This document shows, in pieces, positions 8,046 to 13,891 of a DNA stretch of 15,392 nt. The stretch's first letter is position 1, and every line of letters starts with the position of its first letter. The DNA comes from Phocaeicola_A sp964432715. GTDB lineage: Bacteria; Bacteroidota; Bacteroidia; Bacteroidales; Bacteroidaceae. The stretch lies in the NCBI GenBank assembly GCA_964432715.1, contig CAYSOW010000053.1, positions 1-15,392 of the forward strand. Reading direction: 5' to 3'. The notes beneath the pieces are model-generated. The model was not told the DNA's origin. It searched no databases and was given only the letters and a program-made list of their open reading frames with translations. A program made the position numbers and the translations under genes.

Positions 8046-8528
8046 TTATTTGCGTGCACCCAACTCTTGGTCGAGGTGATACAAAGCAGCTTGGCCCCCC
8101 AATTTAATTTTATCTACAATACCTTGTGCAGTAGCCTCTTCTTCCACCTGCTCACTGACAAAGCCCCACAAGAAATTCTGAGACGCTTTATCTTTCTCGG
8201 CAGAAGCAACATCTACCAACTGATCAATCAAAGCAGAAACGTGACACTCATGTTTGTAAACATTTTCAAACACCTCCAACGGAGAAGCCCACTCCTGCGG
8301 AACAGCCTCTACAGCCGGAACCAACGCTTTACCACCACGCTTCATTAAGTAAGCAGCCATCTGCTCAGCATGATCGTTCTCCTCTTCCGACTGTTTTTTC
8401 ATCCAATTAGCGAATCCGGAATAACCCAGTGCACCGAAAAAGTAAGACATTGAAAGGTACAGGTTAGCCGACCACATCTCTGCTGCAATCTGTGCATTGA
8501 TTGCATCTTGTAATTTTGTTGAAATCAT
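8046..8528 (-). CDS. ftnA: Ferritin, bacterial non-haem type
   Basis: A 160-residue ferritin subunit that oxidises Fe(II) and stores iron as a ferric mineral in a 24-subunit shell. All expected ferroxidase residues are at E. coli FtnA-like positions: E17, E50 and H53 (SEEENDHAEQM), E94 (YKHECHVSAL), and E126, Q127 and E130 (FVSEQVEEEATAQG). The four-helix bundle plus short fifth helix is complete, and the length is normal. The base composition is visibly more A/T-rich than in the export operon just upstream. The gene lies 53 bases downstream of the second permease on the same strand, but it has its own candidate promoter and is probably expressed separately. Confidence 0.96.
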   Translation of the reverse strand: MISTKLQDAINAQIAAEMWSANLYLSMSYFFGALGYSGFANWMKKQSEEENDHAEQMAAYLMKRGGKALVPAVEAVPQEWASPLEVFENVYKHECHVSALIDQLVDVASAEKDKASQNFLWGFVSEQVEEEATAQGIVDKIKLGGQAALYHLDQELGARK

Positions 8529-8564
8529 ATTTCTTTAATTTTAAATTTAAATTTGTAATTGTTA

Positions 8565-8596
8565 CAAAGTAAATATAGTTTTCAAAGATGTACAAG
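8565..8596 (-). promoter_or_regulatory. Candidate ferritin promoter
   Basis: On the minus strand TTACTTTG (8572-8565) is one mismatch from the -7 consensus TAnnTTTG. CTTG (8596-8593), a near match to TTTG, lies 20 bases upstream at the usual -33 distance. The -33 element falls inside the last codons of the permease gene that ends at 8582. No Fur-like box or hairpin is evident in 8529-8581, which is strongly A/T-rich with repeated AAATTT. Confidence 0.45.
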
Positions 8597-9796
8597 TCCC
8601 GACTTCATTTTTAGACTTTTTTTACTTTTCAATCGTCGTGCCCGATAGAGGAAAGCCACCACTGCCAAGAGGAAGTAACCTGCTGCTTGCGCCCACAGCA
8701 CCCACAAGCCACACTGCACCTCCGCCACATCCGCTCCCATCGCACTCATCTGCACGTACGCCACCGTCCCCACCGTGGCCGGCAACAGGTAGTGAAGCAC
8801 CCGCCACGGAAATGGCATCAGTTCCAACGGATAAGAGACTCCCGAGAGGAAGAGCAACCCCACCGAAAAGAACGTGATGCCCAATAACGGCATCTCCGGG
8901 TCGGTGCACCAAGGCGAAAGGCAGAGCCCCAGGGAGATGGTGGCTATCATGTAAGGCACCCACAGCATCGCCACCTCCCCCCAAGTCGCCATTCGCGGCA
9001 AATCGAAGAGCCAAGGCACCGCCCCCAAGAGGAAGAGAGAGAGCAACAGATACAGGAAAAGATAGGTACAACACTTGCCGCCCACCACCGCCATCATCTT
9101 CGCCACGCTGCTTCTCCCCAGCAGATAACTTCGTTCATACCCCTCCTCCCGTTCACGACCGCAAGCCATCGTCACCACCATCAGCAACGTCTGAAAGAGA
9201 ATCACCATCAACACCGCAGGAATCAAGTAAGTGGCATACCCGTCGGTCGTATTATATAAGGAGAGCAGACTCATCGGCAACGGACTCCCTTTCGCCACCG
9301 CTGCACGCTCCTCCGCTGAAAGGAAGAGCGCCGACTGCGAACGCATCGAACCATTCAGCGCCTGCACCACACCACCGGCCGCCGTACGCACCGCTGCATA
9401 ATCCAGGAAAGAAGCCGTAGAAGCCAGCGTCACCTCCACCGCCTGCTCCCCGCGCCCCAACCGTTGTTGCCAGTCGGGCGCCAAGAAGCAGTAGCCCGCC
9501 ACCTCGCCCCGACGCAACGCCGCACGTGCCTCCTGCACCTCGGGCAACACAGCCGCCACCCGTACCTGCGGAGTCGCCTGCAGCCAAGCCGTGAAGCGTC
9601 GCCCCACAGCCGAGTGCGAGCCATCCACCACCGCCACCGGCACCTCACGCACCACATTGGGGTGATACATATAATTATATAGGAGTCCATAGAGCAACAC
9701 ACCGCCCACCATCACCATCGGGATGGAAAGATCGGTGCAAATCAGGCGCACCTCCCGAACCACCGTGCGCCGCCATCGTTTCAACAGATTCATCAT
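8582..9796 (-). CDS. ABC-2 type transporter permease (second of pair)
   Basis: A 404-residue inner-membrane permease of the ABC-2 class (YbhR/YhiI-like). One membrane helix near residues 23-44 is followed by an extracytoplasmic domain of about 140 residues, then five helices near 187-211, 240-264, 273-293, 303-325 and 362-384, with the family turn LSGVSYPLELMP before the last. The C-terminus is basic (RARRLKSKKSLKMK). The start at 9796 gives an ATGA overlap with the stop of the preceding permease. A start at 9793 would change only one residue. The reading frame remains open upstream, but that part overlaps the other permease and is not coding. It is clearly paralogous to its neighbour, so the two probably form a heterodimer. 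Substrate unknown. Confidence 0.9.
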   Translation of the reverse strand: MMNLLKRWRRTVVREVRLICTDLSIPMVMVGGVLLYGLLYNYMYHPNVVREVPVAVVDGSHSAVGRRFTAWLQATPQVRVAAVLPEVQEARAALRRGEVAGYCFLAPDWQQRLGRGEQAVEVTLASTASFLDYAAVRTAAGGVVQALNGSMRSQSALFLSAEERAAVAKGSPLPMSLLSLYNTTDGYATYLIPAVLMVILFQTLLMVVTMACGREREEGYERSYLLGRSSVAKMMAVVGGKCCTYLFLYLLLSLFLLGAVPWLFDLPRMATWGEVAMLWVPYMIATISLGLCLSPWCTDPEMPLLGITFFSVGLLFLSGVSYPLELMPFPWRVLHYLLPATVGTVAYVQMSAMGADVAEVQCGLWVLWAQAAGYFLLAVVAFLYRARRLKSKKSLKMKSGLVHL

Positions 9797-10962
9797 GAAG
9801 TAGATTGATAGATTTTCTTTAATCGAGGCAAGAGTCCCCAGGCCGGCAAGAGAAAGAGCAGCAAAGCCCCCAAAGGCAACACCTCCGTCCAATGTTCCAT
9901 CCCCTCCGTCATCCACTGCTGCGAAAGTTCCACAAAGTAGCGCAACGGGAAAAGATAGGAAGCCCACTCCACCGGCCACGGCATGCTCCGCAAGGGGAAC
10001 GTCACTCCCGAGAGCGTGGCGCCCAAGGAGCCGAACATCGACACCCCGCTGAACACCAGTCCGAGCACCGGCAGCAAGGCATAGAAACAAAGAGCCACCG
10101 CCTGTGTGGATGCCAGGAAGCAGAGCGAACCCAGCCAGAGCCAGATTGGAGAGGTGACAGTAGGCAAACGCAAGTAGCCGAAGAAGAGCACATGTGCCAG
10201 CAGACTCACCCCGGCAAAGAGCAACCAGTAAGGCGCCAGTTTTCCCACCACCGCGGCACCGACACGCCCTTGTGCCCCCCGCAGCCAATCCGCCGCCGTT
10301 CCCTCCTTCCGCTCAATGCCCAGCACATAGGTAGTCAGCAACAGAAGCAGCACCTGCAACAAGATAAAGCAAAAAGGATAACTCAGATAGAGCCGATAGT
10401 TCAGCGTCGGGTTAAAGAGCGGGTGTACCTGCTCCGCCACCGGTTGCAGAAAGTCGCTTACCGCCGAAGCACTCATCCCTACCGCCGATGCCTGCGCCAC
10501 CACGGGAGCCACCGCCAGCGGTTGCATCAACGACGCAAAGGCCCGCTTCACCTCCCCGCCCACACTCAGGAACGCCGTGTGATAGTAGCCGCGCAGAGCC
10601 CTCGGTGCATCCGTCTGCGTATAGAACTCGTAGCCGAAAGGCACCACCAGATAGCCATACACCTCCCTGCGCTCCATCGCCCGTCGCGCCGCCCACTCAT
10701 CCGCATAGACATGCGCCACTTGCAACGAAGGAATCGCCTCCAGCGCACTGCGAATCTCGCGGGAAGTGGCCGACTCGTCCTCGTCCACCCACCCCACCGG
10801 CAGCGGTTCCATCCGTCCGTTGCCAAAGACGGAAGCCATGAAACCCACCGCAAAGAGCGGAAGTAGCAATGCCGCCACCCAGTAGAAGCGACGTGCAGTC
10901 ATACGACGACATTCACGACGGAAGGCGACCGCAAAGGAGTACCACCAAGAATCACTGTTCAT
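9793..10962 (-). CDS. ABC-2 type transporter permease (first of pair)
   Basis: A 389-residue permease with the same layout as the next gene: helix at about 27-45, a periplasmic domain of about 145 residues, and five C-terminal helices (about 193-214, 242-263, 272-293, 297-320, 360-379). The motif FNPTLNYRLYLSYPF (183-197) and LSGVTFPLRSMPWP (318-330) are typical of ABC-2 exporter subunits that work with an HlyD adaptor. The periplasmic domains of the two permeases align, for example LPVGWVD with VPVAVVD and GYLVVP with GYCFLAP. The start codon overlaps the HlyD stop by four bases (ATGA), indicating translational coupling. No Walker A or B motif is present, so the energising ATPase must be encoded elsewhere. 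Confidence 0.92.
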   Translation of the reverse strand: MNSDSWWYSFAVAFRRECRRMTARRFYWVAALLLPLFAVGFMASVFGNGRMEPLPVGWVDEDESATSREIRSALEAIPSLQVAHVYADEWAARRAMERREVYGYLVVPFGYEFYTQTDAPRALRGYYHTAFLSVGGEVKRAFASLMQPLAVAPVVAQASAVGMSASAVSDFLQPVAEQVHPLFNPTLNYRLYLSYPFCFILLQVLLLLLTTYVLGIERKEGTAADWLRGAQGRVGAAVVGKLAPYWLLFAGVSLLAHVLFFGYLRLPTVTSPIWLWLGSLCFLASTQAVALCFYALLPVLGLVFSGVSMFGSLGATLSGVTFPLRSMPWPVEWASYLFPLRYFVELSQQWMTEGMEHWTEVLPLGALLLFLLPAWGLLPRLKKIYQSTS

Positions 10963-12026
10963 TCCGCCTCCTTTCTGAAAGAGACCAGCACCGACATCCC
11001 CGGTCGCAAGCCACTCACCGGCTCCACCGGACGCCCGTGAATCTCAAAGGTACACATATCATACCCGCCACTCTGCTGCGTAGAACGCCAAGTGGCGAAG
11101 CTCCCCAGCGGCGAGATATAGTCGATGCGGAAGGTTATTTCCTCCTCCCCCAGTGCCGGCACCCGTCCACGAAACAGCTCCCCCATCCGGAAGTAGGGCA
11201 TATAATCCTCGCGCACATTCAGCACCACATAACAATCCGTGAGCACCACCAGGTTCATGATGGGCATTCCTGCGCCCACCAGCTCCCCGCGCTGCGGAAA
11301 GATGCATGAAATCTCGCCCGCTTCGGGGGCCGTCAGGAAGGCATCCTCCAGGAGCGCATCCACCTGCGCCACCGAAGCCTTCGCCGCCGATACCATCGCC
11401 TGTGCACTCTCCTTGTCCTGCTTCTGTGCCCCCTCCAGCGCCAACAAATATTGCTGATGCGCCGCCTTCTCGCCCGCTTGTGCCGAGAGGTAAGCCGCCT
11501 TCACCTCCTCCTCGCGCTGCGGAGTTACCACGCTATCGCGATACAATGCCTGCACGCGACGGTAGGTGGAACGTGCCAGTTCCAAGTCCACACGCGACTT
11601 GTTCCAGAGTTGCATCGCCGACTGGATGATCTGCTTGCGCGTACCCTCATCCACCTTCTCGTTCTGATAGCGCGCCACCTCCTCCATGGCGTATGCCTGC
11701 CGGTACTTCGCCTCCGCCTCGGGACTGCTGATCCACACCAGCGTATCGCCGGCGCGCACCGCCTCCCCCTCCTTCACGCAAAAGTCGACCACCCTGCCCG
11801 GCAGTTTTCCGGAGATGCGAATTTCCGTTGCCTCGATGCGGCCCTGCAGCACCACCTTCTCCTCCTCCAGCAGAATCACGCCCAGCAGAGAGAAGATAGC
11901 CACAATGCCCATCACACTAAACATCAGCAGAGCAATCCAGCGCCGATTCTTGCGCTGCTTCAGCTCCGCCCGATTTCCTTGGTCGACCGTCCCCACCGGA
12001 CGGTTCTCATTCATCGACTGTTTCAT
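10959..12026 (-). CDS. HlyD-family periplasmic adaptor (membrane fusion) protein
   Basis: A 355-residue adaptor that bridges the inner-membrane permeases and the TolC-like channel. Residues 1-29 are cytoplasmic and basic, and 30-52 form the single membrane anchor. VVLQGRIEATEIRISGKLPGRVV (58-80) and VKEGEAVRAGDTLVWI (84-99) form the first lipoyl-like half. A long alpha-hairpin spans about 102-215 and the second half (FLTAPEAGEIS, GELVGAGMPIMNLV) follows. The C-terminal beta-barrel ends in LRPGMSVLVSF. The coding sequence overlaps the TolC gene by 20 bases; an in-frame ATG at 12014 would cut the overlap to 8 bases and is an equally plausible start. It ends in an ATGA overlap with the first permease. 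Confidence 0.92.
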   Translation of the reverse strand: MKQSMNENRPVGTVDQGNRAELKQRKNRRWIALLMFSVMGIVAIFSLLGVILLEEEKVVLQGRIEATEIRISGKLPGRVVDFCVKEGEAVRAGDTLVWISSPEAEAKYRQAYAMEEVARYQNEKVDEGTRKQIIQSAMQLWNKSRVDLELARSTYRRVQALYRDSVVTPQREEEVKAAYLSAQAGEKAAHQQYLLALEGAQKQDKESAQAMVSAAKASVAQVDALLEDAFLTAPEAGEISCIFPQRGELVGAGMPIMNLVVLTDCYVVLNVREDYMPYFRMGELFRGRVPALGEEEITFRIDYISPLGSFATWRSTQQSGGYDMCTFEIHGRPVEPVSGLRPGMSVLVSFRKEAE

Positions 12027-13620
12027 CTTTCTTATCTATTTCTTTCTTATCTATTTCTAATATTTGTACATCCGTCCATCCCTGCTCCGCACTCTGCCAA
12101 AATGCGTCGGGTTGACCGCATAAAGCGAATAATTGTGCCAAAGTGACATCATATTGGTAGAGGTTCGTCAGTAGTGCCACCTCCGCGGCCGACTGTTGCG
12201 TCTCGGCATCCACCACTTCTGTCGATGTGGCCATGCCCTCCAGGAACTGCTTGCGACGCATGCGCACCAACTCCTGACAGAGACGACAGGTGGAACGCAA
12301 CGAGGGCATCGCCTCCTGCGACTGTCGCAAAGCATTGTGCAGCTTCTCCACCAACAAGTTCAGGTCGGTCACCGACTGCGCGCGTTGCACCTGCAACAAG
12401 GTTTGTCGCTCCTCCGCCATACGCACCGCCACCTCCCGCCGCCCTCCGTCGAAGAGGGTCCACGTGAAACCGATGCCCAGCACCGTGCGCGGCACCAGGT
12501 TCTTCGGAATGTGATGCGCGTAGACCGTCTGCTGCGCAAAGAGCACCACCTCCGGCCAATAGTTGCTGCGGGCTATCTTGCCCTGGTTCTGCAACACGCC
12601 CTCCTGCAAGGAGAGCAAGGAGAGTGCATAGTTGCCCTGCGTCAGACGTCCCTTCCAAACTTCAACCGGAAGCAATTCCCGATGGATAAAGAGTGGAGAA
12701 GAAGTGATTATCTTCGCGGAGATTGCTCTCCCGCCGCATGCACTCCCTCCGGCGCGTGCAGTTTCTCCGGTGCGTGCAGTTTCTCCGGCAGTTCCAACAG
12801 GATGTGCACTTCCTTCGCTTTTCACGGGAGAGTCCTGTTCCAACACTCCCTCCAATGCCTGCTGACACCATTGCCGATTCAGTTCCGCTGCCAGCAACGC
12901 CCGACGCGACTCCTCCAGCGCCACCTTCACCGCCAGCGCCTCCGTCTTCGTCATCACCCCATTCGTCACCATCAGCAAAGCCTCCCGCTCGTGTCGCAGC
13001 ATTGCCTGCCAAGCCTCGCGGCGCACCGCCTCCACCCGTTCCGACAAGCGCAACGCGTAGTACGTCTGCACCAAGTTGGTCAGCAACTCCGCCTCCGTCT
13101 GTTCCCCCTCCACGCGAGCCATCCGCTCGCCCAGCCGTGCCATCCGGTCGGCATACACGCGCTTACCTCCCGTAAAGAGCGGCCAAAGCAGTGTCACACC
13201 CGTGGAAGTCAGTTGCCTGTCGAGCAGCGGAAAGGAGAAATTGCCAAGTCCCAGCTTGTCCATCACCGAGGAGAGCCAATGCTCATCGGGCAACTTCACG
13301 CTCAAGTCGTTCGAGAGACGAAGTGCACTGCCTGAGGCCAACAGTGTAGGAAACCACGTAGAAACCACCGCCTTACGTTCTTCCGCCGCCAACTGCTGTT
13401 GCAGCCGCGACCGCCGTACGCTGCGGTTGTGCTCCATCATCTGCCGATAAGCCTCCGGCAAAGAGATTGTTTCTGTCACCCCCTGCGAGAAAGTCCCCAC
13501 TGTCACCCCCTGTCCGACTGACATCAGCGGGAGCCACAAGAGCAGCAACAGTGTCAGTCCCCTCCTTTGAAGAGATTGCCACAGGCCATTCCATTTTTTA
13601 TTCGTCACCATTCTTTTCAT
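12007..13620 (-). CDS. TolC-like outer-membrane efflux protein
   Basis: A 537-residue outer-membrane factor, first gene of the export operon. It provides the trimeric channel through the outer membrane. The N-terminus (MKRMVTNKKW, then a hydrophobic core around residues 21-33) is a signal peptide, probably cleaved after SVGQ. SLPEAYRQMMEHNRSVRR (53-70) is the standard first helix. The paired helical repeats include LVQTYYALRLSERVEAVRREAW and the second-half equivalent. TLLWPLFTGGKR and GIGFTWTLFDGGRREV are the typical strand-turn motifs of the two halves. A low-complexity insert of about 45 residues lies between the halves (near 265-310) and includes AGETAR-type hexapeptide repeats. The C-terminus ends in a charged tail with EIDKK twice. 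I prefer the ATG at 13620; one at 13629 adds three residues. Confidence 0.92.
   Translation of the reverse strand: MKRMVTNKKWNGLWQSLQRRGLTLLLLLWLPLMSVGQGVTVGTFSQGVTETISLPEAYRQMMEHNRSVRRSRLQQQLAAEERKAVVSTWFPTLLASGSALRLSNDLSVKLPDEHWLSSVMDKLGLGNFSFPLLDRQLTSTGVTLLWPLFTGGKRVYADRMARLGERMARVEGEQTEAELLTNLVQTYYALRLSERVEAVRREAWQAMLRHEREALLMVTNGVMTKTEALAVKVALEESRRALLAAELNRQWCQQALEGVLEQDSPVKSEGSAHPVGTAGETARTGETARAGGSACGGRAISAKIITSSPLFIHRELLPVEVWKGRLTQGNYALSLLSLQEGVLQNQGKIARSNYWPEVVLFAQQTVYAHHIPKNLVPRTVLGIGFTWTLFDGGRREVAVRMAEERQTLLQVQRAQSVTDLNLLVEKLHNALRQSQEAMPSLRSTCRLCQELVRMRRKQFLEGMATSTEVVDAETQQSAAEVALLTNLYQYDVTLAQLFALCGQPDAFWQSAEQGWTDVQILEIDKKEIDKKDETVDE
12028..12057 (-). repeat. Perfect 15-bp tandem duplication at the 3' end of the TolC gene
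   Basis: TTTCTTATCTATTTC occurs twice in direct succession (12028-12042 and 12043-12057) without mismatch. On the coding strand it encodes EIDKK-EIDKK near the C-terminus of the TolC-like protein. It ends two bases before the HlyD start codon, so it also forms the leader of hlyD. Confidence 0.95.
12736..12789 (-). repeat. Three-copy 18-bp tandem repeat inside the TolC gene
   Basis: Two copies (12754-12771 and 12772-12789) differ at only one base. The third (12736-12753) is degenerate, with five mismatches. Being a multiple of three, the repeat keeps the frame and encodes AGETAR, TGETAR and AGGSAC in a Gly/Ala/Thr-rich linker between the two halves of the channel protein. Confidence 0.9.
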
Positions 13621-13648
13621 GAGATTCATTTCATGAGATTCGTTTCAT
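13607..13648 (-). repeat. 14-bp repeat array bearing three ATG codons at the TolC start
   Basis: On the minus strand ATGAAACGAATCTC (13648-13635) is followed by ATGAAATGAATCTC (13634-13621) and the partial copy ATGAAAAGAAT (13620-13610). The first two ATGs run into stops after five and two codons respectively. The third opens the long frame. A fourth ATG at 13629, inside the second copy, is also in the long frame. The repeat therefore leaves upstream mini reading frames before the efflux operon. Confidence 0.9.
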
Positions 13649-13891
13649 TAAATGCCGCAATTGCCCATTATACAGGCAGATGCATGCACTTCCCAAACGA
13701 CCGGAACCTGCTTTTTGTTTGCTGACAAATAAAAAAATGTGATTTTTTTGAGAAAGATATCAATGTTTGGCATAACGTTTGTACCCATTCTAGTGTAAGG
13801 TTGTTGGAAACCCCGCAAAGAAAACGAGCGGCGCTTCGAACAATCGAAGAACAAACCACATTAAGAATAAAAACAAATAAAAAATAGAATT
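13649..13891. promoter_or_regulatory. Divergent intergenic region between the efflux operon and dnaK
   Basis: These 243 bases must hold promoters for both directions. There is no CIRCE element. The region holds an 8-bp A/T inverted repeat (13731-13738 with 13742-13749), possible -7 boxes each one mismatch from TAnnTTTG (plus strand AACGTTTG at 13774-13781 and TAAGGTTG at 13796-13803; minus strand TATCTTTC at 13759-13752), and a sigma-54-like sequence at 13768-13783. None has both elements at ideal spacing, so I do not assign a start site. The last 30 bases before dnaK are A-rich without a Shine-Dalgarno site, as expected for highly translated Bacteroidetes genes. Confidence 0.55.
13834..13849 (+). 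other. Small stem-loop in the dnaK leader
   Basis: CTTCGA (13834-13839) pairs with TCGAAG (13844-13849) around an ACAA loop, a perfect 6-bp stem 42 bases before the dnaK ATG. It does not cover the start codon. It may stabilise the leader or be incidental. Confidence 0.4.

Noticed and set aside
9797..10288. Upstream extension of the second permease to a 568-residue protein
   Set aside because: The added part lies wholly inside the first permease in another frame. The family N-terminus and an ATGA overlap support the start at 9796.
12196..13335. Long plus-strand open frame of 379 codons opposite the TolC-like gene
   Set aside because: It is rich in His, Arg and Gln with no family resemblance, while the minus strand encodes a complete TolC-like protein. 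It is a by-product of high G+C.
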